Shown here piece by piece: positions 10,163 through 21,304 of a stretch of DNA of 64,000 nucleotides. The notes beneath the pieces are model-generated. The model did no database searches. It was given only the letters and a program-made list of their open reading frames with translations, and had not been told where the DNA came from. The position numbers were made by a program, and so were the translations under genes. Location of the stretch: assembly GCA_039545355.1 (NCBI GenBank), contig BCJJ01000021.1, forward strand, positions 62,001-126,000, in the 5' to 3' direction. This stretch comes from Trichosporon coremiiforme (Eukaryota; Basidiomycota; Tremellomycetes; Trichosporonales; Trichosporonaceae). Every line of letters begins with the position of its first letter. Position 1 is the first letter of the stretch.

Positions 10163-11265
10163 TTACAGTCTGGCGGTCTCTCTGCGCGGCTTGACTCCCG
10201 GCGCCTGTGCGCGCACGACGCCCTCCTGGCTCGTGGTCGCGATGAGCACTCCGTCCTCCGTGTAAACCCTTCCGGTGATGTATCCGCGTCCAACCTTGAG
10301 ATCCACGATATGCGCCTCGAGGACGTGCAGCAGGGGCTGCGTCCCGTCATAGCTGTCCGGGAAGGGGTAGTAGTGGATCGTGTGGTCGATCGTGGCCACC
10401 ATGCCGAGCTTGGGGTTGCTGTCGGCACTGAGGCCAATCGTGCGCCCCGCCGTCGCAATCGCCTGCGTGTCCGTCACGTATCCGATCATGGCGCGGATCT
10501 CGTTCGGCGTGAGCTTGCGCGAGTCGCCCAGGTGCGGTTGCAGCCACACGGCCCGCTGGTTGAAGTACTTGCCCTCCTGGGGACGCGCGCCGAAGGCCGT
10601 CAGCGGGCGGTCCTTGGACGCAAAGAACTTTTGGCGGTTCTCCTCCGTGTCGGCGATCCTGTCTGTCAGCATAATACTTCGAGACCTCCGGTATCAGACA
10701 TCGTGCAAGACGCCTCCGGCCAGACCCTTCCGGCGGACGCTCCCGGCCGCCCGCCCCTGGCAGGATCCCAGGCCGCAAGTAGGGAGACTCACTTGACGCC
10801 GAAATCACTCATGACAGTGATATGGTCGCTCCAGCGATGGTCGTACGCGTCGCGGAACGGTGTGATGTCCTCTGGAAAGTCGCGCTGGAAGCGCTTCGTG
10901 CCGCTGTTGCCACGGGGGAGGGAGAACGAGCAGGTCAACGTGAAGATCGTCTCGCTGTCCTGGATCGCGTGCACAAGGCGCGTAGAGTAGCTCTTGCCGT
11001 CCCGGAGGCGCTCGACGGCGTACGTGACCGTCTTCCTGCTGTCACACGGGAGGAGGAAGTAGCAGTGCGTCGAGTGCAGGTCCATCCCCTCCACGGTCTG
11101 GTTGGCTGCCATGAGCGCCTGCGCGATGATCTGGCCCCCGAAAACGCCCCTGTTGCCAGGCGGAGTCCACAGGTTCACGGCGCTGAAGCACTCGAGACCC
11201 AGCAGGCGCGCACCAGTCGGCACGACTGTGAGGCTTTCGTACATTAGGATTCCTTGGGCGGGCAT
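10163..11265 (-). CDS. TES1: Acyl-CoA thioesterase II (TesB/TES1 type), probably peroxisomal
   Basis: Hydrolyses acyl-CoA to free acid and CoA in fatty-acid oxidation. Exons 11265-10793 and 10658-10163, intron 10659-10792 (134 nt, ending GCTGACAGACAG); 322 residues. The N-terminal hotdog has NRGVFGGQIIAQALMAANQT and YFLLPCDSRKTVTY; TRLVHAIQ and TLTCSFSLPR follow. The C-terminal hotdog has MVATIDHTIHYYPFPD and GRGYITGRVYTEDGVLIATT, the latter with the family's Asp/Thr-type catalytic surroundings. The splice gives VK-IADTEENRQ in frame. The C-terminus ARL is a PTS1-like tripeptide, fitting the peroxisomal location known for yeast Tes1. Length matches the family. Confidence 0.9.
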
Positions 11266-11508
11266 AGCGACGAGGTTGGGTGTGGAGTCGAGTCAACTGA
11301 GGAAAACGAAAGTGGATAGATAAGCGAAACGAGTGGAGAGCTTGGAGATCCCAGTTCCAAGGTCCGTCGTTCCCGAGAACACTCGGGGTCGGAGATCGCC
11401 GCCGGCCACCAAGCGTAAGCAGGCATCGCATCAGCCTCCACCCAGAAAGTTGCAACTGCCGATTTCCGAGAGGACACACGAGAGTCGCGTGCGAATGCAT
11501 GTAATGGT

Positions 11509-13764
11509 CTACTTGTACCGCTCCATATCGAGCATGTACTGTGTCTGCACGAGCTCGTCCATCTCCTCCTTCGTGACGGGCACGACGTGGCACACCTCTT
11601 GCAGAATCTGCTCCGCGATGGAGAGCACGAAGCACGTGTCGTTGTCCAGCTTGTGGTACTCCTCATAGTAGTCGGCTTCCGCCGAGCACACAGAGTACCC
11701 GGCCTCACTACTGTTATCGGCGAGCTCGTTCAGGTCGTCGGGGTCAAACACTTGCCAATCGGTGTACGGGGCATTCGTTCCCCGGATGCTGCCCGTCTCC
11801 AGAATCCACTGATTCATCTTCGCACTGTAACCCGAGGAGGCGACGCTGGCGCCGTCGTCCGAATCCCCGTCTTCGTCATCACTGGAGCCACCTTCGTCAC
11901 CACTCGCTTGCGACTCAGCGGGACTGGCATCGCTGTTGGCAGGAGCAGTCTCGGTGGCATCGGCCGGGGACGCGGGGTCGGATGAGGGCTCGCCTTCGCT
12001 GGCGCTCCCGTCCGCATTGGAGCTGGAAGCATCTGCGTCATCACTCCCATCGTCGGACGATGACTCGTCCTCGCTTATCTGAACAGCCCAGCCTGGATCC
12101 ATATCCGCCTTCCAGCGGCGCACGGCGCGGCGCCACAAGCCCTTGCTCTTAGGCCGGCGTTCCCGTTCCTCATCCGTGAAGTGAAGATACCTCGCCAGGC
12201 CCTCCGGAAACATGGACTCGTGCCTAATGCGCATGGCCAGCTCGGGTGGCAGACCCTTCAACATGAGGCAGTGGTCTATCTCTGCGTCCCACCTGTCCTC
12301 GACTGGTGTGGGGAGCTTGTCCATGACGGGCACGTCAGCTCTGAGGGCGCCCAGGCGCGCGACACCGGCAGCCATGAAGTCGATTAATGATTGCAAACCA
12401 GCAAGGTCGGGTGTGACGCGGCATTCGCCCCACTCCTCCGAGGGCGTTGGGTCCTTCTCCGGCGGCTCAACGCTCTGGTCTCCGCGGAAGTTCCACCGAA
12501 ATACGCGGCTTCCCGGGGCGAGGGGACGGAGCTCGTCGTCCGTCAGGCGCTGCGCGATTGCGTCGTGCAGGTCCATGTCCCTCACGCGATGATACGGGAG
12601 GCCGAAACGCCCCTGCACCGGCAACGCGAGGTCGACGAGCTCTCCTGCGTTCGACAGCTCGACCGCTATCCGTCCCCGCGAGAGGACGTACATCCGCGCA
12701 AACTTGCGGTCGGCAACGACGGCCCCGTAGACTGAGCCGCACATGTTGTACAGGTTCAGCAGGTTAGCGCACGCGGCCGCGAAGGCTTTACGGGCCTTCT
12801 GTCGAAGATACGGCATGTGCGCATCGCGTCTGACCTGTTCAGCTTCAGCTGGCCTCAGATTCGAGAAGACGTTCGGAGGCTGTAGACGTGAGCGGAACTC
12901 TCAACCGAAGGTACTCACAAGCTCGCCCTCCTCCAGCCAACGCCGCCTGTACTCATCAAGCTCCTCATCGTCCGCTTCGTCGCGAAGAAGAATCTCGCAG
13001 GCATCGAGCTTCTCTTGCCCTTTCAGGCTGTTCCACAGCGCTTCGTCGTAGGGCGCGTACAAGTCGCTATTGCCCTCGATCGTGGGCCAGGCAGCGACCT
13101 GCACGGGGCATTCCGCCAGCACAGACGTCGACTGCAAGCGGCTCCGTGCGACAAGGAGAATTCCGGGCCGCCTCGGACCTTCTCTGTACCGCAGATGCGT
13201 CTTCCTCCAGCGGCGGTAGTCCCTGTCGAAGATTCCCCTGTACAATTCAGAGAACAAGGTGCGTTCGAACGCACCCTGGCCTGCGACTTGGCGCAGAGAG
13301 AAGTGTGACCTCAGGAGCAGCGACGTCTCGAGGTATCGGTCACCGAAGAACTGCCATAGGCCCTCGTCAATCTCCGCTTGCTCAGCGTAGGAGTAAAAGT
13401 CGGAGCCCTCATAGCTGTCCTTCAGGAGGAGGGTGCTGATGAAACGATGGAAGTTGCGCCTGAGCCGATAGTCGCCCACCCAACGGCTCGTGAAGTCCCA
13501 CGCGATGCCACTCAGGATGTTCTTGTTCGGATACGCAGCTATCCTCTCCACGGACAGGGGCTGCTTGCACGGCACGGTCGCGAGGAAGACGTCATCGGGA
13601 GGGTTGTCGGGGTACCGAACGCGAGGACGCGGGCATCTCGGGGTATGCGCCGCCGCCTTTTTGAGATGTCGGAGAGGACCCCTGCAGTTCGGACTATGGT
13701 CGTAGAAGATGTCTTCCGGTGTGAGCTGGAACTGGCCTAGATCGTAGTCGCTGAGGTCGACCAT
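11509..13764 (-). CDS. Hypothetical protein, 738 residues, acidic Ser/Asp linker
   Basis: Exons 13764-12919 and 12879-11509 with a 39-nt intron 12880-12918 (GTGAGTACC...CTACAG), phase 0. I recognise no family. Visible features: an N-terminal part with many aromatic and basic residues (RWVGDYRLRRNFHRFIS), a middle globular part (NLLNLYNMCGSVYGAVVADR), a strongly acidic low-complexity stretch of about 100 residues (SEDESSSDDGSDDADASSSN), and a conserved-looking C-terminal helix (MDELVQTQYMLDMERYK). No signal peptide or membrane helix. It lies 243 bp upstream of the thioesterase start on the same strand. The acidic linker suggests a nuclear or chromatin protein, but that is inference. Confidence 0.75.
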
Positions 13765-15120
13765 GGCAGAGTGTCAGATGTCAGGCGATAACAACTTTGT
13801 CTGGTCAGTTTCAAGGTCCAGGCACGGGCGGCGGCGCGGCGGGCTACTTTGCCCCGCCCGTTCCGAAATAGCGTCTGGTCGCGCTGGCGGCTGGTGCGCA
13901 CATGTGCATACCGGCCAATGTGTTGGGTAGACTGAGCGCTTCCAGAGCATGACGCAGTATTGAGGTGAGTGCAGACGATGTTCGGTGGAACAGTATGCGT
14001 CGGCAAGCTCAATCTGCTGTTGACGCCGGGAACATGGCCGACTGAGGCGGTGTGTCAAAATACAGTGCGCGTTCCACAAAAGCGAGTGAAAAGGACCCAA
14101 GTGCACAAGTCTCTCTCGGGCACGCTGATCGAAAATGTCAGGAAGAAGAGGCATTGTAGAAGCAGAACATGTTGAAATACAACCCGACAGCCATCTGCCC
14201 CGCGTTGTGATTCGCACAAAATCCATGTCGAGCCAAGGTGTGACCGTTCAGGAGTAGGAGCGATATGATAAGCGCGGGTAAACTTGCTCCGACGAAATCA
14301 GAAATCATCACCCCAACTCAGCCACCGCATGCAACCAGGTTCGGCGATGGTTTCGGTCTGACCTGCTTGACCTGCTTCGGCCGGCGAATGCTGCGCTCGC
14401 TGTGCGTGGTGGTTATGGCCGACGTGCATTCGGAAGAGGACAGCACGCGCGATGATGCTGTCGACGAATTTGTTAAACTGAGAGAGTGTTGAGCGGGCAG
14501 TCGATCGACGACACCGATGAGTATGTTTTGTGTATCTTACGGCAGAAGCAGAAGGCAGCAGCCTCAGAAACATCCCGTGTCTGTCATCGGTCCCGGCGTC
14601 GCAATGACGCCTCGGCGAAGCAGAGCTCCACTGTGCCCCGATTTTCCTATCGCCTCCATGGAGCACTATCGCGCCCGTGCTCGGTGCTCATCTTTGCAAT
14701 CATGCCCCTGTCTCATCCCTCTGACCATCGAGTCCTGACGCCGACTGCAAAAGAATCCTCCGCCGAAACAAAAGTTGTGCCTGTTGCTGATCGTTGCGTG
14801 CTCAGCCCCGGCGATGGTGACATGCTCGGCCCGACAGGTTGAATGAGACGCCGACCCCGTGGGGATGTGCCTGCGGTGTTCTCACGTGTGAGTCGGTCTC
14901 CGTGTGCGGCGGCATCGGTTTCTGCCCACTCGGCTCTCAGCCCCTAAATCTCATGCATGACCGCACTTTCACACTTTTCTCGGCTCTGTCCTTCACACCT
15001 CTTCTCTGGATTCTAGCTTCATCAGGCTTCCTTGAGGATATCGTTCGAGGAACGACACCGACGACGGCACGACCAACCCACGAGCAAACTAGACGGAACA
15101 CGGCAGTTGAGCTGTTGAAC
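13765..15120. other. Intergenic between divergent genes, no gene seen
   Basis: About 1.36 kb with no coding signal. It should hold the promoters of the minus-strand hypothetical gene and the plus-strand monooxygenase. A hydrophobic in-frame extension of the latter from 14953 was considered and rejected. Confidence 0.5.
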
Positions 15121-16677
15121 ATGGCGCAAGGAGCCCAACCGAAAAAGAGGGTCGCCGTCATTGGCGCCGGGCCCTCGGGCGCGATCACGCTCGACGCGCT
15201 GGTGAAGGAGCACGCGTTTGATGTGATCCGTGTGTTTGAGCGGAGAGAGGCGGCGGGTGGTTGTTGGTGAGTACGAGACTGAGCGGAGCGAGGTCGAGCG
15301 AGCCTGCCGATCGATCATCACAAGCTCGCAGGTTGGACGGAGTGGTGATGAGAGCAAAGCAAAGCTGACGACAGGATCGGCGACACGACCCCTCCCCCAA
15401 CGCTCCGGAACTTCTCCGCGCTCGCCTCTCGAACCGCCGACCCACCCATTCCCCTCCCCTCGACGCTCCCTCTGCAAACCCCTCCCCTCGATCCTGCCCA
15501 ATACCCTCGCTTCTCCGAGAGTTCGATCTATCCCTACCTCGAGACAAACGTGGACGCGATCCCAATGTCGTTCGAACTGGCGCCCTTTCCCTCGACGACG
15601 TCCGAATGGTCGCGGGGCCACTACGGCGACGCCACGCCGTTCAGGCCATGGACGGCCGTGCGCGAATACGTCCAGTCTGTCGCCGGATTGCACCCCGACA
15701 TGATCGAGTACGGCGTAACCGTGGAACGCGCGTCCAAGATCGGGGACGAGTGGGAGCTCGTCTTGCGAAGGGGCGGCACAGAAAAGGACTTCTGGTGGAC
15801 TGAAAACTTTGACGCCCTCGTGGTCGCCTCTGGACACTATCATGTCCCGTACATCCCCCGCATCCCGGGTCTCGACGAGTACGAGGCGTCTCGCCCCGGC
15901 AGCGTGATCCACAGCAAACATTTCCGCGGCCGTGACCTGTACAGGGATCGGCGTGTCGTTGTCGTCGGCGCGTCTGTCTCTGCGGCCGACATAGCGTTCG
16001 ATCTCGCCCCGACGAGCACCGTGTTCGCCATCATGATCGGGCGGACGTTCAACGCGTACTTTGGCGGAGGGGCGTTCGAGCACCCCCGCATCACGCAGTG
16101 CGTCACGATCGACCACATTGAGCCCGAGACGCGCACCGTCGTGCTGCAAGACGGCACCGAGATTCCCGCAGTCGACCACATCATCTTCGGCACGGGTTAC
16201 AGCTGGTCTCTCCCCTTCCTCCCCGACGTCGAGCCGAGGAATAACCGCGTTCCGGGGCTGTGGCAGCATATCGTGCACCAGGACGATCCCAGCTTGCTCT
16301 TTGTCGGCGCCGTTGGGGCTGGACTCACATTCAAGATTTTCGAGTGGCAGGCCGTGTACGTTGCCCGCCTGCTTGCTGGCCGCAGTAAGCCCCTTCCTTC
16401 TCGTGACGAGATGCAGGCTTGGGAAGAGGAACGGGTCAAGCTGAAGGGAGACGGGCCGGCGTTTTCGCTCGTGTCTCCCGACTTTGAGGCGTACTTTGAA
16501 CTCCTCAGAGAACTTGCCACTGAGGGCAAGACGGCCGAGGGCGTGGGAAGACACCTGCCTGTTTTCAGGAGGGAGTGGCACCGCGCGTTCTCTGAGGGTC
16601 ATGAGCTCAGGAAGGGCATGTGGAGCCGTGTGAATGCGCTTGCGCTCGAGGAGTTGCAGAAGACGACCAAGCTGTAG
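15121..16677 (+). CDS. Flavin-containing monooxygenase (FMO-like)
   Basis: FAD/NADPH-dependent oxygenation of a soft nucleophile (N or S) or Baeyer-Villiger-type substrate. Exons 15121-15266 and 15375-16677, intron 15267-15374 (108 nt, ending GCTGACGACAG); 482 residues. N-terminal FAD Rossmann motif VAVIGAGPSGAITLDAL; the splice creates GGCW-IGDTTPPP, the usual FMO context. YPYLETNVDAIPMSF follows at the usual place. The NADPH Rossmann motif is VVVVGASVSAADIAFDL, and the late FMO motif appears as FGTGYSWSLPFLPDV. The ATG at 15121 begins 10 residues before the Rossmann fold and was preferred to 14953. No targeting signal. Substrate unknown; its neighbours do not form a cluster that would tell. 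Confidence 0.88.
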
Positions 16678-17060
16678 ATGCATGTAGATGCATGTAGATG
16701 GTAGATGTAGAGCGTAGACTGCTTGCTGATGCCAACGCCAGAGTAACAGCGGGTCATGCAAAGTCCCTCCCCAGGAACAAACAGCGTTACGGCACGCGGT
16801 GGCTCGCGGCGATCACTGATCGTCCAAGGCGGTGCACCGCCACTGTGCACCATCCAACCTGTCTCACGCTCACTCACTCAATGTCCAGCCCATCAGGCAG
16901 CAATTTTGTGCAATATGTTCGTGCATGTCAAGTGCGCGTGTATCGACTATAAAGTATGTATTGTAATAGAGAATTATATCACCTGTGCCTGCTCCTCAGG
17001 CGTTGCATACGCAGCATGCTACGCACGCCGCTCGCTGCTCGCTGCTCACGCCCCTCACGC
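16678..17060. other. Convergent 3' region with ATGTAGATGC repeat
   Basis: Shared downstream region of the monooxygenase (plus) and SUR7-like gene (minus). It starts with a short GTAGATGCAT direct repeat (about 16675-16705). Nothing else is seen. Confidence 0.4.
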
Positions 17061-18069
17061 TTACTTCTTCCAGAAAGCATACTTGGGCTTGTGGGCGACG
17101 GGCTCCGCGACGCCCGTGTCGTAGCCGGCGGGGGCGTACTCAGCGTCGTAGTTGGGGTTGTAGGCGGCACCCGTAGCAGGGGCAGCCGTGGCGGACTCCT
17201 TGTTGAGGCCCTCCATGTCGTGCTGCTCGGCGGCGGCAAGCTTCTCCTTCTTCGTCTTGATGCAGCAGCACGAGCCGAAGAGCGCGAGGGCCATCGCGAT
17301 GCTCATGAGGATGGCACCCGCGAGCGAGACCCAGGTCGCGTTGCCGATCGTGCCGACGTAGTTGCCCTTGGTCGTGTCCTTGACGCGCGACTTGACGAGG
17401 GCAGCAAAGACAATGTTAACGATGAAGGCAATCCAGCTGCAGATCGTGGCCAGGAGGAGGAAGAACCAGGCCGCAACCTGGGTCCAGCGCCAGGTCGTGC
17501 AGACCGAGATCAGCGAGGGGATGAGGCCGAGCAGGCAGAACGCGGCCGCGATCGGGTTCAGGATCAGCGCCTTGCCAATGCCCTTGGTGATCGAGATGGC
17601 CTGGTTGTCGAGGAAGTGGTTGCCGAGGGGGTTCAGGTTCGACGCCGTCGACGAGTTGTAGCCGAAGAACTTCTCATCAAGCTGGTAGGGGTACGCGGGC
17701 TTGGAGCACGCAGTGTCCGAGAGAGAGAAGCCGAGCACAGTCGTGCCGCCGGGGTAGCAGTAACCAAACACGCCGAGGTTCTGCGCGAGCTCCTGGTTCG
17801 AGCCAGACTTGATGTGCGCAACGTACAGGCTGCGGATGAACGGCGCCGAAACGGTGACGAGGATGAAGCAGATGAACGCGCACACTGGCAGTCAGCTCTG
17901 GTTCAAATAGGCGGCAAGGAGCTGGCGAAGATCTTCGACCCACCGCACGGTGGACGGTCGCGAGGGACGTGCGATGTATGATCTGCAGCGGCACGCCGGT
18001 GTACCGGCGTGACGACAAGTCGTATTCGTACTCACGGGCGACGAAGAAAGCGGGGAAGGCGCGCTTCAT
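17061..18069 (-). CDS. SUR7/PalI-family tetraspan membrane protein
   Basis: Exons 18069-18036 and 17884-17061, intron 17885-18035 (151 nt, ending GCTGACTGCCAG); 285 residues. The 34-nt first exon supplies MKRAFPAFFVA and completes the first helix (FVALCAFICFILVTV). A large extracellular loop with GVFGYC (the claudin-like G-x-x-x-x-C of Sur7/PalI) and a second Cys follows. Three more helices are visible: ALILNPIAAAFCLLGLIPSL, AAWFFLLLATICSWIAFIV, and WVSLAGAILMSIAMALALFG. The tail is Tyr/Ala/Pro-rich and ends YAFWKK. Family members organise eisosome domains or act in ambient-pH signalling; which applies here cannot be read. Confidence 0.85.
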
Positions 18070-19506
18070 GGCGGGCACTGCACACTGGGGTGAACGGAAA
18101 AGTAAAAGAGAGTGAAGTGTGAGTAGAATAAGTGAGAGAGGAAGAGGGCGAAGAAATACGGCACTGCAACACTGCAGTGGCTAGGGGGGCGATGCCGGGA
18201 TGCCGGGAGGTCGGTTTGCTCTAGGTGAGCAGGACTGAGCTCAGCGGCTGCAGCGGCTGAAGGGGAGGCGACAGAGGCGCACAGAAGAGGCGCAGGTTCA
18301 CAAACTCTCAGACACCATGCAGCGAGCGCAGCACAGAGTGGGTGGCCAAACTGTTTTTCTTGTCCGTTGGCTTTGATTCAACGCGTCGTGATCAGACCTA
18401 GCGGGTCTGCTTTGCTCCTGTCCCTGGACGACCAAGAGAGCCCTGGTCCTGTCTTGGCTCTGACGCATTGGGCGCAGCGATCAGGCGCTACGGCCCGCGT
18501 CAAGTGGGCGTGGGTGCCAGCCAGCACTCAAAGCTGGCGCGCGCATGGCGCACAGTCACGCACGCCAAGAAGCATGGAGAGCAAAAGGGGACAGCGGCGA
18601 AGGAAAAAACGAAGCGAGAGACAGGGCAGACCTGAGTTGGTAGTGTGCAGCCATGGTGGTTGGAGGCATGCTAAATTGCCTTTGATACCTGCAGCCTGGC
18701 TAAACCTGGCGCAGGCCCGGCAAAGGGGACAATGGGGGACCTGGATCTGTGACCTTCCGATGCGCTGGGTTTCGGAACAGGCGCATAATTGCAGGCTGCC
18801 CAGGCCAGCCAGGAGGACTGTCAGGTGCTGGGAACGAGAGCAGAGGCTGAAATTAATTCTGGCTCTGCCCGTATATCTGTGGTCTGTGGTGTGAGTGAGG
18901 GAAACGGAGGCGTGCGACGAATTGCCGAAAGAGGCTACAGTGGGCGACTGGGAAGGTTTGACCCATTAAGTTTCAGTTGTGAATGGCGGACGCGATGGAG
19001 GGAGCAAGGGCGAGGTGCCAGGAGAGAGCGCCGGGTTGGTGGCCCAGACGCCGAGAAGGCCGAGTAAAGAGTTGGGTAGTAGCGATCGATCGAATTGCAT
19101 TCCAGATAAAGAGCAGCAGAGTAGAGCCGCCGATAGGGAGAGAGGGGGAGAGAGGGGGAGAGAGGGGGAGAGAGGGGGAGAGAGGGTGCGGAGAGAGATT
19201 AGGAGATCCGGAGATCGAGGGTTGTAACTGGATGCAATGGAGGTGTTTGCTGGGATTGGTGTGCCTTGGTCTGCCCCTGGTCTGCCCCTGGTCGAACGTT
19301 GTATGGTCACATACGAGCCGCAGATCGCCACGTGGATGCCGAGGCTTGTGGTTGGATACCCGGCACCGCGTCCCTGAGCAGCCCTGACGACCCATGGCCC
19401 GCCCGTTACCACACCCGCCCCGCCGGAAGGGCCCAGCGGCATCAAATCCGTCGCACTTCACTTTGCTCGCTCACCCTGTAGCCAGCCAGCCAGCCAGCCA
19501 GCCAGC
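18070..19506. other. Intergenic, no gene seen; simple repeats
   Basis: About 1.4 kb upstream of the SUR7-like gene and downstream of the deaminase gene. No domain or codon bias. Contains a decanucleotide GAGAGAGGGG repeat (next feature) and an AGCC tetranucleotide run of about six units (19482-19507). Confidence 0.5.
19135..19187 (+). repeat. GAGAGAGGGG decanucleotide tandem repeat
   Basis: About five purine-only units of AGAGAGGGGG in a row. Purine-pure mirror-like tracts of this type can form triplex structures; here it is only a microsatellite observation in intergenic DNA. Confidence 0.7.
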
Positions 19507-20804
19507 CTACTGCCCAGCGTCAGGCTTGCACAGAGGTACGCCGTTCACCTGGTCCCCCTCGTCGCGATGGCACCCAGCAGGGCAAGGGTACTTGGCATGG
19601 TGTTGCCACCACAGCAGTGGGTCAGTCAGCTCGGATCCAACGCACACCACTTCCGTCACAGGGCGCCCAGCACCGAACCCGGGCTGGATCAGCGCCAGGC
19701 GCCGCAGCCAGTCCGTACGCAGTGTCACCAGGTACTCGTTCCAGCCCATGTACCGCATTGTCGGCTGGTCCGTCCCATAGATAACTCGCTTGAACCCGGC
19801 TGGGCGTTAGCTTTGACTGTAGCTGCCTCCAGCTTCTGCGCCATACAAGTAGGACTTCTCTGCCACACATCTGGTCTTCCGACTCACAGTGCATGATGAC
19901 GGCGCCGCACATAGGGCACGGCTCAGCAGTCGTGTAGATCCAACAGTTAGGCCACAGGTCCTTCTTGATCTGCGTCGTCAGTCCGGATCACCGGGGAATG
20001 TGGCTGCTGCCATTGGTCGGTGACCTCCACCTCCACCTCTCGTTCCTGCGGGGTCCCGAACATTGTTCATCACCACCCAGGCCGTTCACCGCTCCGCACA
20101 GAACGGAGGCCCAGAGTGAGCCCCGGTCTGGCATACGCAGGCGCCGTGCATGACTTGGGGGCCGATGGACGCCGCAGCGCTCGCCAAACTGTCGTGTTGA
20201 GGGGAGGGTGGCTGTCGCCGAGAGCTGCGCAGAACGGAGGTGGTGCGCGTGTGGTCAGCTACTCACCTGCTCCGGAGTCCAGCCGAGGTCGGTGTACTTC
20301 TTGACGCAGTTGCGAATCGCGTCAACCTCGCCGTGCTCTGTAGGGTCGGCCGTCTCCATCTCACGGTTGTAGCCTTCGCAGATCTTCTCGCCGTTGGTGG
20401 CATTCACAATGACCTGGATGTCAGCTAATGCGTGGAGTCGCGACAAGCTGTGGACATGCTTCCTGTCGCCATAATCGGAGCACCAGTGCCGAGTCGACAC
20501 AGATACGCTCAGTCAGGTCACTGCCAGGAAAGCATGACAGGAAGTCGCTTAACCGACTACATGGCCGATGAACATCCCGGGGAAGGCAGTGCGAGGAAGA
20601 GTGTTGGAGGAAGGCCAAGTGCAGCGCTCTACTCACAGATCCGTACGCAAGGTAGTGACACTTGGGCATAGCGTCAACCGATGCCTGCATCCACTGAAGG
20701 TCGATCTCCTTGTCGACGACGTCCTTGTACGCATCGTTGATGGCGCTGTAGGCGAGGAGCGCCGTGAGTGCTGCCAAACCTGCTCCGACGACAGAAGCAA
20801 GCAT
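19507..20804 (-). CDS. Zinc-dependent deaminase of the CMP/dCMP-deaminase fold, membrane-anchored
   Basis: Four exons: 20804-20637, 20413-20267, 19969-19888 and 19799-19507; introns 20414-20636, 19970-20266 and 19800-19887, all with GTGAGT donors and CTGAC/CTAAC branch points; 229 residues. Zinc site: TEHGEVDAIRNC (His plus catalytic Glu; HGE instead of the common HAE) and EPCPMCGAVIMH. Supporting motifs: VIVNATNGEKICEGYN and GFKRVIYGTDQP. The N-terminus is a hydrophobic segment (MLASVVGAGLAALTALLAYS), a signal anchor or signal peptide, unusual for a nucleobase deaminase. The C-terminal extension has four further cysteines. The substrate (guanine, cytosine, nucleoside) cannot be told; the fold is certain enough. 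Confidence 0.8.
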
Positions 20805-21304
20805 GTTGTTTTTGTTTTGCGGTGGTCCTGTGAAGTCCGAGGCAGTCTGAAGGGAGTCAGCCAGTCGTCGTAAGCTCGGCCGCGTGCTCCGGTGTGTCTC
20901 GGTGGCTTGGAAAGTTACGGTCGAGTTCTAGGTCGTTTGTCGGCCGTAGGATACCGCGATAAGTGCGGAAGACGGTGGGCGCCGCGAACGCGTGCAAGGT
21001 ATGGACTGGGTGAGCAAGGATGGAGGGGGCGTGGGAGAGTGACGCAGGTGGTGAGCAGGTGGAAATGGCCGATCTGGATCGGCATGCACGCGCCTGGTCG
21101 GCCATGTCCGACTCTTGGCTGACGGTGCGCAGGCGTGCAGGTGTACATACACGGGATTCGGCCTTGCCCACAATCCGTTCGCGCGTTCGTGTGCACGCTA
21201 CGTCTAGTCTGTACACTCTAGCTTGTGCTTATAAGGCTGAACCGGCTGCTTCGACTTCACCTCTTCATATCCTTCGCACGACACGACACGACGACGCGAC
21301 CACG
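20805..21304. promoter_or_regulatory. Divergent promoter region, deaminase and glutaryl-CoA dehydrogenase genes
   Basis: Five hundred bases between two start codons. On the plus strand CTTATAAGG at 21228-21236 sits about 70 bp before the GCDH ATG and is a credible TATA element. No other motif is claimed. Confidence 0.45.

Noticed and set aside
14953..15120. N-terminal hydrophobic extension of the monooxygenase
   Set aside because: In frame, but the FAD motif normally lies within the first 10-20 residues; the extension contains low-complexity Thr/Arg sequence and looks like a leader.
15022..16761. 579-codon open frame on the minus strand opposite the monooxygenase
   Set aside because: Antisense shadow of GC-rich coding sequence; it also runs across the intron, and no domain is visible.
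18367..18894. 175-codon plus-strand open frame in the 18-19.5 kb gap
   Set aside because: Random composition, no codon bias or domain; lies in presumed promoter DNA.
19135..19187. Regular repeat considered as a CRISPR-like array
   Set aside because: Units are contiguous decamers without spacers in a eukaryotic genome; a plain microsatellite.
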